A stretch of 64,000 bases of DNA from Muscardinus avellanarius (Eukaryota > Chordata > Mammalia > Rodentia > Gliridae), in NCBI GenBank assembly GCA_963383645.1, contig OY726574.1, forward strand, positions 61,570,894 to 61,634,893, given 5' to 3'. How positions within the stretch are numbered: the first letter of the stretch is position 1; every line of letters begins with the position of its first letter. Positions 22,478-34,590 of this stretch are shown in pieces. The notes beneath the pieces were generated by a model, which made no database searches, was not told the DNA's origin, and saw nothing but the letters and a program-made list of their open reading frames with translations. The position numbers were made by a program, and so were the translations under genes.

Positions 22478-22598
22478 AGGGGAGTTCTTGCTATGTTGTC
22501 CAAGCAGACCCCAAACTCCTGGGCACAAGAGATCCTCCTGCCTCAGCTTCCTGAGCATCCAGGCCAACAGATGTGTGCCATCCACACACACCTGCTCT
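22478..22598 (-). mobile_element. Old 7SL monomer SINE (pB1-like)
   Basis: TCTTGCTATGTTGTCCAAGC, CAAACTCCTGGGCACAAG and CCTCCTGCCTCAGCTTCCTG are 7SL/Alu-like blocks. No ID half. Confidence 0.75.
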
Positions 22599-23744
22599 TT
22601 TTTTTTGTATTGATATAGTTATAATTACACCATAAAGTCAAGTCTACATGGGCTTTTTCCCCTTATGATATTTGTCTCTGAACCCAGTAGCCAGAAAATG
22701 TCACTGGGTACTTCTGTGTCTGAGGCCTGGCTAAAATGCTAAGAAATGTCATCAAGGAGGACCTGTGTGAGTGGATAGGGTGAATTACCGAGTAGCCTTC
22801 GCACCTGTGTATGAAGAAGGCAGAGATGCGAGTGCTTACACAGGAGCAGTAAAGGCTTTGCAACCCCACGATGATGTCTCCGCCTTCCTACAGGAAACTG
22901 CACGAAAGGGAAAGCGCTTGGAGAAGCGTGGAATGCTTTCTTACAACGAGACATTATAAATTACCACTTGTAGCTAGATACTTTTGAGACCATCAGGCTA
23001 GCCAGGAATATAAGGAGGAAGTCCTGTGCGATTGAATTTGGCATGAGAAGAGAAGGCTTCGCCGGACCTGGGATTTGACCAGGTCACACTGGAAGCGTGC
23101 TGTTGGAGAGAAGGGTCTTTACATCGTTGATTAACTTTCAGGCAACAGCTTGAATATGCCATAGCTGTACATTTTCCAAGTCCTCACTGCAGTCTGTTTG
23201 AGAAGATACATGACTTTTTGGCTTAGGGTTAGCCTAACAAATCTTTCTTGGCCACATGCACGGGCCAGGCGTTCTGTACGGACCTTGCCTCGCCTCTTGT
23301 AAAATGCCTGTTGGGGCTCATAGTTCTATTTCCAAAAATCTATTTTTGTTAGTTCTAGAACTATCAATTCTTTATATCATATTGTATCTTGTTAAGTGTC
23401 TTTATTTGTGGGAATAGGTTAGTAGGAAATGAAATGCTAGCTGTGTATATGTTCCATAAGCTTCCTTCCACCTGCTGTTAGCTCCCAGTTATCTCAGGAT
23501 GGCAAAGCCCTTCAACCAGGTGTCCAGCTAGGACCTTAGGTGTGCAGCTCATAGCCCAGACTCAAGAACAGGACTTTGGAAATATTGGATTATTACATTC
23601 CATGAACCCTTATGGTCTGGAAAAGCAAGCCTGGTCCCCAGGGGACTGATGGATATCATTAATGCCTGTGTTTGACATCGCGGCTGAGATTTTAGAAACC
23701 ACTTTCGCACATGGCTTCGCATTTAGTTCTGCACCGTAACGATG
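22599..23744. other. Intronic sequence, nothing recognised
   Basis: No exon, RNA gene or repeat assigned. Confidence 0.45.
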
Positions 23745-23875
23745 AAAAAGGAGGCAAGTACCGCTAGCCCTGTTTTTAAGAGGAAGCTCATGGGTGTTGG
23801 GAGATGAGTGGACCTAGCCAAGCTGTAATCTGCGGGTCTGGCTGGATCCCAGGCGCCCTCGCACAGTGTCCCTGG
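23745..23875 (-). mobile_element. MIR fragment
   Basis: Reads as the reverse of the MIR core (GATGAAAAAGGAGGCAAG, GACCTAGCCAAGCTGTAATC), heavily diverged. Confidence 0.45.
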
Positions 23876-24334
23876 GCTGTGCACGCAGCAGGCACGTGGC
23901 CAGTGGAGTATACACATCTGACCTCCAGTTTATTAGAATTGAGTCGCTTCTCAATTCACTGTGGAAGCAACAAACCCTTGTCACGTGCATTCACATAGTT
24001 AAGTAATTATCTGAGTAACACTAGGAAGTAGGGAAACCTGACAGTCTGCCGCTTCTCACAATAGATTGAATCAGATGGTCATTAGGATCATTTTCTCCCA
24101 TCAGCTACATTTCATCAATATTGCCATTTTTCAATTTCCCCAAGGATGATTAGGCAACCGGATGACCTGATTGACTAAATATCCCCTGCTTGTATTTCCC
24201 GAGTCATTTGCAAACATTTACACAGCAACAAACTCTATCCAAATAAGCTCTTTGAGGGAGAGAGGGAAACACGTTTCAGTATGTTTATACTACCCCTGTA
24301 TTTCTGTTTCATAAAATCACAGGACAGTAGGAAG

Positions 24335-24512
24335 CCGGGCGTGGTGATGCATACTTGTAATCCCAATACTTGGGAGGCTGAGACAGGAGGATCGCACAGG
24401 TTCGAAGCCAGCCTCAGCTACTGAGTGAGACCCTGTCTCCAAATAAAATATAAAATAGGTCTGAGAGTGTAGCTCAGAGGTAGAAAGTCCCTAAATTCCA
24501 TCCCCAGAACCA

Positions 24513-24568
<56 letters not shown>
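24335..24568 (+). mobile_element. B1-dID SINE with CA tail and target duplication
   Basis: Perfect 14-bp flanks AGGACAGTAGGAAG at 24321-24334 and 24574-24587. The (CA)n at about 24515-24566 lies inside the duplicated flanks, so it grew from the SINE tail. Confidence 0.95.
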
Positions 24569-24570
<2 letters not shown>

Positions 24571-24849
24571 CATAGGACAGTAGGAAGCTTGGGGAAATGA
24601 CCACCTTTTCCAGGACAAACAATACCACCTTGTGCTGTTTTGTGAAGTTCTACACACACGCACACACATAGTCACTACTCTCCACATAGTGTTATGCCCC
24701 CTTTACAATGAAAATATTTTCCCTTCTTTATACTAAACTTTCTTTTTCAACACAGGAAGCCTTCCCATCTTGACTCTGTAGTCAAAGAGAGAAATTGGTA
24801 GGTCTAGTGACTCTGTTAGCACCATGTAATAAAAATGTCTGAAAAATGT

Positions 24850-25102
24850 ATTTTTTGTAGTATGCGATATTGAGCCCAGAGGCATTCTAACTCTGACCTA
24901 TATCCCAGCCATCCTTTCCTTTATTTATTTAGATTATTCATTTATTTAAATTATTTATTTATTTATTTAATTTATTTATTTATTCATTCATTCATTCATT
25001 CATTGAGGCAGGTTCTGGCTAGGTTGCTAAGAATCTCAGTAAGTTGCTGAGGCTGGATTGAACCTTTGATCCTCCTGTCTCAGCCTCCCAAGTACTGAGT
25101 TT
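24850..25102 (-). mobile_element. B1-dID SINE, old, with (TTTA)n (TTCA)n expansion
   Basis: ID half GAGCCCAGAGGCATTCTAAC, tetranucleotide repeat at about 24930-25005 in the linker, then B1 half ending CCCAAGTACTGAG. Confidence 0.82.
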
Positions 25103-25116
25103 AAAGGTTACAAACT

Positions 25117-25314
25117 AACGGGCGTGGTGGCGCACGCTTGTAATCCCCACGCTTGGGAGGCAGAGACAGGAGGATCATGCAGGTTCGAAGCCAGCCGCCC
25201 GCGCTGGCTTAGGAGACCCTGTTTCCAAATAAAAATGTAAAAATAGGTCTGGGAGTGTAGCCCGGAGGTAGGAGGGCTTCCAGGAACCCCAGTACCACCA
25301 AAAAAAAAAAAAAA
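25117..25314 (+). mobile_element. Young-subfamily B1-dID SINE, nested
   Basis: Perfect 14-bp target duplication AAAGGTTACAAACT at 25103-25116 and 25315-25328. Inserted at the end of the older minus-strand SINE. About 17-A tail. ID half carries the modified CTTCCAGGAACCCCAGTACC. Confidence 0.96.
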
Positions 25315-25328
25315 AAAGGTTACAAACT

Positions 25329-25660
25329 GTCTCAGATTTAAAAGTTTGCTTTTCCACAGAGCATCACAGCTTGGTGGCTCGATTGAGTTTTCAGGAACAA
25401 AACACCTTTTCTAAGCAACACTTTGAGCGCACAAAGATATCAGCTTTCTAAAAGTGAAACGACTGTTGAAAAGTATCTTTATATAGAAAGTGTGGAGGTG
25501 GATTTGTTTCACAAAGGGGTAGTTTGTAATTTCAAGTAAGGGTTTGTATCCTAAAACTGTATTTCATCCTATTTATAAGTTTAATGCTGTGATTATTTTA
25601 ATCAGGTTCAAAGATATATTTTGACACTCTTCACCTTAAATAGAAAGCCTCATAAAAATC
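25329..25660. other. Intronic sequence, nothing recognised
   Basis: Short unique stretch between SINEs. Confidence 0.45.
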
Positions 25661-25670
25661 AGACACAGAG

Positions 25671-25862
25671 GGCCGGGCGTGGTGGCGCACACCTGTAATC
25701 CCAGTACCTGAGGGACTGAGACAGGAGGATCCGGGTTCGCCGCCAACCTCAGCTACTTAGTGAGGCCCTCTGCAACTTAGTAAGATGCTGTTTCAAAATG
25801 AAGAATAAAAAATAGGGCTGGGGGTGTAGCTTGGAGGAGAACGCCCCTGGGTACAATACTTG

Positions 25863-25912
<50 letters not shown>

Positions 25913-25934
25913 TACATAAATAAAAATAAAACAT
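25671..25934 (+). mobile_element. B1-dID SINE with CA tail
   Basis: GGCCGGGCGTGGTGGCGCAC through GGGTACAATACTTGGTAACA; (CA)n at about 25866-25911 then A-rich tail. AGACACAG occurs on both sides (25661-25668, 25935-25942). Confidence 0.93.
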
Positions 25935-25942
25935 AGACACAG

Positions 25943-27959
25943 AAAAACCCTAATGCCTGGTTAGTACCCTCTCTCTCTCAGAATCACCTGTGTTTTTATG
26001 TGTCCTTTAATCTGTGCATGTCAATGGGGTCTCCTCGGTCCACGTGGCCGTGGCTTAGCTGTTCACTGTGGATGCATTCGTCACAGGCTGTTCTCTCTTG
26101 AGTTCAAGGGTAAAACCACATGGTGGGATGTGTGTGAGGCCTGGCCCTTTTCTCCCCCAGTTCACATTTGTACTGTGGACTGGGTTGAGAAGCTTTCAAC
26201 AGTTCTTAGAGTGCCCCAAATTTTATTTTTGGCTTTCAGATGGCATTTATGTTTTTTACAGTTGTATTCTTTTCATGCCCATTTGGCCCGGCTGTGTCTT
26301 CTTAATTAGTGTGTGTGTTTTCTTGGACTTTTCTATTCCTGATGGCTACCTCCTAGTAACTGGTAGGATGGAAAGTATTTTTATGTCACTTTTTCTTTTT
26401 CTTTTGCTTGGTGTATCATGGTCATATAGCATGGTGAGGTTCAGAGTAATAGAGACTTACATGTACATAGCGCTGGGTGAGCCAATTTTGAAAAGCTTTA
26501 TTGGTGATCAATTCTAAATTGACAGAGCCCGTGGTATAGATAAGTTAGATCTTTTGTATGGAGTGAGGTATGATCATTCTAATTGATATGCTAATCAGTG
26601 TAATCTGTATCCAGTAACCTCTTATAGGACAATATTGTTCATAATAGGATGCCACCCACGTCCCTCTTTGACCTTTCCTGTTATCTGCTTTATTCTTAAA
26701 AAAAAAAATATTTGAATGTCTTCTTTTCGATTAGAGTAGTCTATAAGAATTTCAAGCACTCAGGATTTTGAGCTCACATGAGTTTTGGCATTTTGGCCAC
26801 TGTTGCTTTCGGATGTGTGATTGGTGGTTATATCTGTTATTTTATTCCTCTCCTTATTATGATTTGGCTACCAGCAGTGTAGCTAGTCAAAAGTAAAATC
26901 TTCATGCAAGCACAGGCTAAATTTTCCCCAAAAAATATTAGAGAAGTCAGGCTGTGAACTTAAACAAGAAAACACTATTATTTCAACATTTACTTTATTT
27001 TAATGCTAATTTTGTTTCAAGGTTAATTTTCTGTGAAAATAATGCTTGGCTGTTTCTAAGTTTATTTTGTCTACTCAGCTTTGTCCTGAATAGGAACGTG
27101 CTTTGCTGAGAGACCTTGAGGAAACTGTGAAGGATTTTTATTGTTCTGATAAAACTTTCTGACCATATTCAGAAATTTGAATGTTTCTTTTTTTAATCAC
27201 TAATCTCTTAGAGAAGTTTTTCTAGACTTTTTTGTTTCTTTTTTACTCTTTTGCTCAATGAAATACCATCCTTTCTAAGCCATCGTGCTACAGAATAAAA
27301 GTGTGCTGATAAAACGAACAAGAAAAATGTCCATTGAGATGTAAGGATAATTAAGAGTCATTTTAATTGCTCGTATTCAATACAGGAAAAAACAAATTAT
27401 GTAGTGTGGACACTTGTATATACTAGGCTTCTATTATATTTCGGCTATGGATTGGGGAATAGGAGCGTATACATGCAGCGCTCAGCAGTTTGTAGAGAAA
27501 GTTTTTCTTTTCTTGTTCTGCCACAGGCTTCATAATGGACACCAGGAGTATTTTAAGGCTCCCTGAGAGGTTCTTAAAAGGACGAAATCTAGCAAGCGCT
27601 GTGCTGCCCAAATTTACTTGACCCAAACTCATTTTCAAGAAAAACCAGGGTCAATCAAAGCACCCTTGGTAAATGTTGGCCCAGTAAAGCCTAAAAGGTC
27701 TCCCTCCCTGCAGCTGAAGTGGGAAGTCAGAAGTGTGGCCCACTCTCAGCATCATTTCGTTTCCCTCGTGTACCCTCAAACCTAAAAGAGACCCCAGAAT
27801 TGATCACAACCCGACATTGTCTTCAAAGCACCAGATTGGAATTTCTGATCTTATTTTGCCAAATTGAGTTAATACTCGGTTTTATAACATATTCTTTACT
27901 GGTATTACGAGGCAGGAGTCAGCAAACTTCGTATGTCAAGGACCAGATAATAAATATTT
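25943..27959. other. Repeat-poor intron
   Basis: 26410-26480 has an L1 3' UTR-like phrase (GGTGAGGTTCAGAGTAATAG), but no boundaries can be drawn. A 149-codon plus frame at 26068-26517 is rich in hydrophobic residues, as T-rich DNA often is, and matches nothing I know. Confidence 0.4.
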
Positions 27960-28040
27960 GGGGCCAGGCGCGAAGCTCTGTGGTAGAGGACTTGCCTGGC
28001 ACGTGTGTAGCCCTGCTTTGATCTCCAGCACAGCAAAAAT
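27960..28040 (+). mobile_element. ID monomer SINE
   Basis: GGGGCCAGGCGCGAAGCTCT, GTGGTAGAGGACTTGCCTGG, TTTGATCTCCAGCACAGC and a short A-tail: tRNA-Ala-derived, without a B1 half. Confidence 0.82.
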
Positions 28041-31000
28041 AACAAGGGTGGTATTATTTTTAGGCTTTCTGGACCTTAGGGTTTCTTTTACAACTGCTCA
28101 TCTCTGCCGTTCTGGACAGGAGCGGCCATGGGTGATGCCTAAGTAATCAAGCTTTTGTGTTCTAATAAAGCTTTATTTATAAAATCAGGTGGTGGGCCTT
28201 CCGGTCTGCCCTTTTAAAGTAATTTTAATGCAATTCTAGCGTGTATGTAGAACTGAAAACAATAGCCACAGACATGCACTTTGCAACGAGAACGAAGGGG
28301 CATTTAAAGATGCTGTCTTGTCCTTGTGAAGCACAAGACCTTGGATGCTTTGACTTGCCTTGTTTTGTAGACACCTTGGCCCACCAGAGAGAATTTTAAG
28401 AAATCTATTTTCCATTAAATTCGCCATTATGGGTGTCAGATAAGAGCACTGATTTTCAATAGGACAGTATGAAGGTTTTGTTCTTAAAAGCAGAGTAGGT
28501 CACACTTGCCTGTAAATAATGCAAACGCACACAGGAAAATTGATTGAAAAACATTAGTCTGTGAACAAGCAAAAATGTTCTGTGTATAGAACTTTAAATT
28601 GCTGCCAACTTTGTAACAAGTCTTAGAAACAACATTTTCCTGTGTATAGCTTATATCAGTATGCAGAATTGCGGAATATGTTGTACCTAGAAAACAATCC
28701 TGGGAATGCACTGGGAACGCTCTATTCTCCGACCAAACAGTTTGTTCATCTCACTTAGCAAAACTAAAATAAATTCATTAATAATGTGCAAAAGACTGTT
28801 ACACCATTTTTAAACTCCGCCGCTATGGCTTCCTGGTTATGGGGCGCAGCACCGTTTGAATGGTGCGGAGGGATATTTCACAATATTATGCTGCAGCAGT
28901 TTGGGGTTTAATTGTCTGCAGATGGTAGATGATCTATTTCCCTTCCTTGCTGCCACATTTCTAATAGCACCCAGGCTGTTCCGTGTAAATGAGCAATCCT
29001 TCATGTAAGCCTGTTCTTAATTTTCCAATATTTTTTCTTTGCATCGTTTTCCAGCTGTATCACGTTAGAACTGATATTTTAATTTTCTATTTTTTTTTTC
29101 AATATCCGTGTGTCATAAATGTTAACCACTTCAACACAACTTCCGAGCCTTTCGTTGGAGGCAAATCAAGAAGCCCTCCTGGTCTTCTTTGAGAATCTTA
29201 ATCATTTTTTCGGTCACATGATAACCAAGACATTCACAGCAAAGGCAGTTGATTGTTTCTGTCTTGTTTTTAACAGTACTTTGGTACTTTTTTTTATTTA
29301 TTTTTTTGTTATGTGAAAACATAAGGGTCCTAAGTGTATATCTGCATGAAAACGCTCCCCAGAAAAATGTGTTTAGTGAAAGAGGGTAATAGTCTTCGCC
29401 AAGGTGACTTCTGCAAGAAGAAACAAATTATTGTGGCTTAGGCAGCATATTTTTAAATAACCTAAGCAATCAAAAGCCTGGTGTTTGTATCGTGAGCATG
29501 GGCAAGGGGTCTCTAGCCCCCACATGCGACGGATGGCCATCGGAAGCCGCTTGGGGCCCCAGCTCACTTTAGGACTAACATGTCTGGTTTGGTTTTGCTT
29601 TACTTTCTTCTGTAGTCGATCCATCCACGATTTCAGGCCAAGCTTACAGCTGTGTGTGAGTTAGAAAGCCCTGCGCTTGTTGAACAGAAAAGAATGTAGA
29701 GACGTCCACACCTTGCTATGGGGGTTTCCTTTCTTTGTTTCTTTTTCTTTTTCTTTGTGTTGTCGAAGCAAAGTGGAGACTACTTGGTGTACTGACGGAC
29801 GGGATTCTTCTTGCTAGCCTAGCTTCAGTCTGGATTTTTTTTTCCCTCATGCATGCTGACCTGGAAATCTCCTTTGCCTTAGCTGCGATAATCGTGACTC
29901 CGCTTACAACACCTTACATTCGCATCGCCCCTGCTGCAGGCGACGGCCAACTAACAGGTCAGAGTTCAAGCATAGATGAGTCATCTTGCCCATTTCCTGC
30001 TCATTTTTCTCAGCTTCGTTTCCCCCCCACATCTCCTCCTTCGCTTCAGGCCTGTTCCCAATGTTTCAGACCCTGGATACAGACCTGTGCTCGTATTAAA
30101 TTAAGTGATATGCCTGGCCTCTTCTGTGTGCACATGTATACCCATGCATCAAGTACAACACCACTGCATGTTTTCATTGTGTGTTCGGTCTGTCGGTCTG
30201 TTTCTTTCTAGCTCAATGTTATGTAGAAATGAAATTTGCTGGGCTTGGAAGAGCAATGACATCGATTGACAGGACTTCAAACAAAGTCCATGAAGATGTA
30301 TTCCCAGTTTTCCAAATTAATCTAAAAAGACATTGGGACTTTGAGGGGAAGAGAGGTTTATTTTCCATCTTGTCGGGCCTAGTCTGCACATGTATTAGCA
30401 ATCGCCATCTTATCTGCTGGTGCTACTAAATGAAGCCATCCCTGAGCTTTAAGGGTGACACTGTTCAAGCAGCTTTTGGTGTAGCTACAGGTGTAGCAAA
30501 GGCTGACTGCACTCCTTCTAGACACATACTGAAAAGCATTTAAATAGAGCGTAGCATGTCTGCGAGTCAGAGGTACCGAATAACTTAGGAAAGTTTACAG
30601 AAGTCGAATGTCTGGAAGTCTCGGAGCTGAACGGGGTGCGTCATCATTGCCAAGAGAAACGCGCACGTTACCCTTCCTCCCTCTAGAGAGGTGTGAGCAT
30701 CTCTAGAAATTGATGTAGGACAAGACCCCACCCAGTAAGCTCCTCCAGATTCAAGGTGAGTAGTCAGAGAATTCCAGAAGACTCTGCGCTCCAACAAATT
30801 AGTATCAAGATTCCCGATACAACACATGGGCCAGACTCCACATTACGTTTTCAGAAAGACCCACGATACTGTAGGTTATCATATGTACTTTAGACATGAT
30901 GAAGACAAGCAAGAAACATACAACAACTGCCTGCCATACAGTTTCCACTCCAGCAGTTTTTTTTTTTTAATGTATAGAACTGGAGAAAATCCTCTCCTGT

Positions 31001-32487
31001 TTAAGAAACTGGTAGAACCAACTCAAGAAATCATAAATGCCTAGATGGTTCCGTGAGATTATTATTTTGAAACCCAAAGCAGCCGAGGCCCAGGAAAACT
31101 ATAGACTGATTTAACAAGGTGAAGAAGTGTAAAAAAATTCAACTTTCTTCTCCACCAGGGTTCGTACATATTTTCAGTTCTCTGTTCCAGGGACTAAAGG
31201 TTTTAAGTTTACCGCTATCTTTGCTCCCTTGATTTTGAGTTGCGTTTAAGCATATTCCCTTCACTGATTAAAGTCCTCCTACAGGCGCTTCTTTATCCTA
31301 AACGTGTGACACATTCCTCCCACAAGGAAAATTATACGGAGCCTGTGCCTTTCTCCACCTGAGCCGCCTCTCTGTGACCCTGGCGTTGTAGTGCTGCCCC
31401 GGGGCACTCGCAGGATTGGTAGTCCACCCCGAGACTTATCCGAGATCCTTCAGCAAGTCTTCCCTGCTGCTCCCCGTTATATTTCAGCTGTCCACCAGTC
31501 TTGTCAGCAAATCGTTAAAACTGGGTTGACTCCACTATCCCGCAAGAAACACTTGGGAGAAATAGCGTTAAGTAGTTAAATAGCCCCTTTCCTGGGCTTT
31601 CTCTGTGATCCTCTGCTATCAAACGAGGCATGGGGTTTACTAGGCATGAAGTCTTCGCACTTTCTGAATATAGCTACTGCTCCCAAGGGTGGATGATTAA
31701 CGTCCAAACTCCGCTCACACGTACTCTTAGGAATGAAAAGCCAGTGCCCTGTTTGTCACTGGCAGGCTCTGATAGCAGTGTCCTGACTTAGGGGGACACA
31801 TGCTGCCTCCAGATGCTTCCCTTAACACTGAACCCTGATGAAATGGCCGAGTCAGCTCTGAGCTTTCACGTCTGTGGCGGACAGTTGGACTTCTGTAGAC
31901 TAGCTCAGTCTCCCTTCCAGAAGCCAGTGGGAGGCGCAGGAGGGTGCGCTCCTCAGGGCCCTCAGCCCCGTGCTCATCCTGTTTATCCACGCTAACGTCT
32001 TGTCCCCTGAATGTCGACCAGCGCCACGCTGCCACGGGGAAGCTCTCATGAGACCAAGCGCCCTCTGCAACTTGGTCTCTCTTTACCACACACGCCACAG
32101 GCCTGTGAGGTTTTCCTGCTGTAGGACAGGAAGGCATCTCCCTTGCCTGTGAAGCATCAGTGAAAACAAAGGTCCGGGTGACTAGACCCCTCACAGAGGA
32201 CGGTGCCAGCCATAGGAAAGTGCTGGTGGAGCTTGTCGAGTGGGCGGCTCGGCTGCCAGGAGGGCTCCAAGCAGGAGGTCGCACCATAGACTCCCATCCT
32301 GTCTCCTCCGCCCTGGTTCTGCACTGGGAGTCCTTAAACTCAGCCACCAGTAAGAAAGGCGTTAACGCCCAACTCGCAGGGATCGCCATGCAGGCAGGTT
32401 TAACTGAAAGCTCTAGAAACCATTTTACCAACATCACTCACTGTATGAGATGCACTGGGTACACGGTATGCTCTCCTTCTGCTCGTG

Positions 32488-32490
<3 letters not shown>
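28041..32490. other. Long SINE-free intron block
   Basis: About 4.4 kb without a recognisable SINE, the longest such stretch here. 28840-29000 and 29150-29260 are AT-rich unique DNA. 30827-30900 resembles 33716-33790. 31350-32460 is GC-richer and holds the window's longest minus-strand open frame, considered non-coding. Confidence 0.45.

Positions 32491-32542
<52 letters not shown>
32491..32542. repeat. (TC)n microsatellite at a SINE tail
   Basis: About 26 TC units next to the 3' end of a minus-strand SINE. Confidence 0.95.
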
Positions 32543-32543
<1 letters not shown>

Positions 32544-32546
<3 letters not shown>

Positions 32547-32722
32547 GTGGCACTAGGTATTGAACCCAGGGCTGTTCTACCTCTGAATTATATCTCTAGC
32601 CCTATGTCTTTTTTTCTATTTTGAAAGAAGGTCTCAAACTTGCCACACACTGACCTGGAACCTGTTATCCTCCTGTCTCTGCCTCCCAAGTACTGGGATC
32701 ATGGGCGTGTTTGCCACACCCA
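32544..32722 (-). mobile_element. B1-dID SINE
   Basis: GTATTGAACCCAGGGCTGTT to GGGATCATGGGCGTGTTTGCC. Confidence 0.88.
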
Positions 32723-32765
32723 GGTGTTCCCTTATTCTATTTCACTTTGTAAAAAATTCTGGTTG

Positions 32766-32986
32766 TGGCCGGGCGTGGTGGCGCACGCTTGTAATCCCCG
32801 CGCTTGGGAGGCAGAGACAGGAGGATCGCGCAGGTTCGAAGCCAGCCGCGCGCGCTGGCTTAGGAGACCCTGTTTCCAAATAAAAATGTAAAAATAGGTC
32901 TGGGAGTGTAGCCCGGAGGTAGAAGGGCTTCCAGGAACCCCAGTACCACCAAAAAATAAATAAATAAATAAATAAATTAATTAATT
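32766..32986 (+). mobile_element. Young-subfamily B1-dID SINE with target duplication
   Basis: Perfect 11-bp flanks AATTCTGGTTG at 32755-32765 and 32987-32997. Full length with an (AAAT)n/(TTAA)n tail; the most intact copy of this subfamily in the window. Confidence 0.96.
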
Positions 32987-33053
32987 AATTCTGGTTGCTA
33001 CCTATATAATTGATTTTATTTTCTGCTAATGGATTCTAACCCATGTTTTTTAA

Positions 33054-33222
33054 AAAAATAATCTCAGTATTTAGGAGGCTAAGGCAGGAGGATCAGAGGT
33101 TTGAGGCCAGTGTGCTAGAGCTTAGCAAGACCCAATTTCAAAATAAAGTGGGCTGCAGTGTAGTTGAAAGGTAGAAACCCCCTAGGTTCAATCCCCAGGG
33201 ACACACACACACACGCACGCCT
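33054..33222 (+). mobile_element. B1-dID SINE, 5'-truncated
   Basis: TTAGGAGGCTAAGGCAGGAG to CAATCCCCAGGGACACACAC with a short CA tail. Confidence 0.83.
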
Positions 33223-34340
33223 CTTGTCTTGAGGACCTTGTTCTTTTTGGTACTCAGCTTTTCTCTTCTGGAGCACACACACAGGGTTCTAGAATCTGGA
33301 GATGCACCCGCTCCCCACTTTGCTCCTCCTGTCCTGCTCGTCACTGCATGCAGTACAGTGCTGCTTTGGGAAGAAAATAGAATTTTTTTTCCGTAAGAAT
33401 CGTTTGATAAACTTTATAAATATGTCTGGCTTATTTACATGAAGATATATCTCCTTATGATCTAAGAACCCAGCCAATTCCAAGATGCTGTGCAGAGTGA
33501 TTTCCCTGGACATATTTTTATCATCTATTTGTTTAACTCATACATCTGATACCATAAGACCTGTTGCTTAAAATATGTATAAACAAAGTGACTTCTGGGA
33601 TTCAAGTACAAATGAGATATAGCGGAATATGTAGAATTTCTTGCAATATATAAAATTCGCACTTTCAAGAAAGAGAGTGAACTAGACAACTGTGATTTCC
33701 ACATAAAGTCCAACATGGGCCGGGCTCAAAATTAAGTTTTCCAAAGGGCCATGATACTATAGGCTGTTGCATGGAGTTCAAGCATGACTTGACACGTATG
33801 CATGCAGTCATTGATTGTATTAGCAAAGATTAAACACACCCGGACGTTAGTTTAAGCCGTGAAAATAAATTTTATCCAGCAAATACCGACAGTAGGTAAA
33901 AGAGCTTGAGCCTGCTGAGGAGTTAACCGGGCTGAGCCAGGGGAGTGCAACACTGCAGGCAGCCAGCAGGGGGCGCCGCCCATGAGCAGCCCATGGGGAG
34001 AGGCCCTCGCCTGAGCTCTTGGCAGGACCAAAGTAAATTCTCATGGCAGCTCTGAGCTTTCTCAGGTAGGTATTTTAAGAGGGGAGCTAGGGTCCTCCTA
34101 GGGGTGGGGCTGGTGATGTTAGAAACCCTGTGGGTGCCCCATCAAGGCTTCAGGACCCTAATTAAAGCCTAGGAGAGAAGAGGACCCAGAGGAGGCGGCT
34201 GGAATCTCATCAGGGAGGGAACCCCATGGGCATTAAGGCAAAGCTATCACAAAACAAATCCTAAGGAATTGCTTTGTGCCCTTAATGTGGCTCTTAAAAA
34301 TGGAGCTGCAGGTTTGGGGGACTGGTTGGTTGGTTTATTT
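33223..34340. other. Repeat-poor intron with CTCF-like motif
   Basis: 33845-34250 is GC-rich unique DNA surrounding the motif at 33963. The remainder shows no element except the diverged repeat at 33716-33790. Confidence 0.45.
33963..33977 (+). promoter_or_regulatory. Consensus-like CTCF binding motif
   Basis: CCAGCAGGGGGCGCC fits the CCASYAGRKGGCRS core consensus in orientation + at every position of the core. An ACTGCAG word lies about 12 bp upstream, roughly where the optional upstream motif sits. Motif only; occupancy is unknown. Confidence 0.65.
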
Positions 34341-34526
34341 TTTGGCGCTGGAGATTGAACCCAGGGCACTCTCTTTCTCTTTGAGCTATCCCCACAAAGC
34401 CCGTTTTCGTGTTTAATATTCAAACAGGGTCTCAGTAAGTTACCAAGGGTCTTGGTAAGTTGCTGCGGCTGGTTTGGAACCTACGATCCTCCTGTTTCTT
34501 CTTCCTGGGTACTGGCATTACAGGAG
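34341..34526 (-). mobile_element. B1-dID SINE, diverged
   Basis: GGAGATTGAACCCAGGGCAC to GTACTGGCATTACAGGAG. Confidence 0.85.
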
Positions 34527-34548
34527 AATGGAGGTGTTTCTACACACA

Positions 34549-34590
34549 CACATGAGCATGCACACGCACGCACGCACGCACGCACGCATG
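34549..34590. repeat. (CACG)n microsatellite
   Basis: CGCACGCACG units. Confidence 0.85.

Noticed and set aside
27960..28040. tRNA-Ala-like sequence
   Set aside because: Has ID-element features and an A-tail; cannot be folded by eye into an intact cloverleaf, so it is a SINE, not a tRNA gene.
31727..32437. 236-codon open frame on the minus strand
   Set aside because: GC-rich region also open on the other strand, low-complexity Ser/Pro/Arg composition, no domain, no splice or promoter context.
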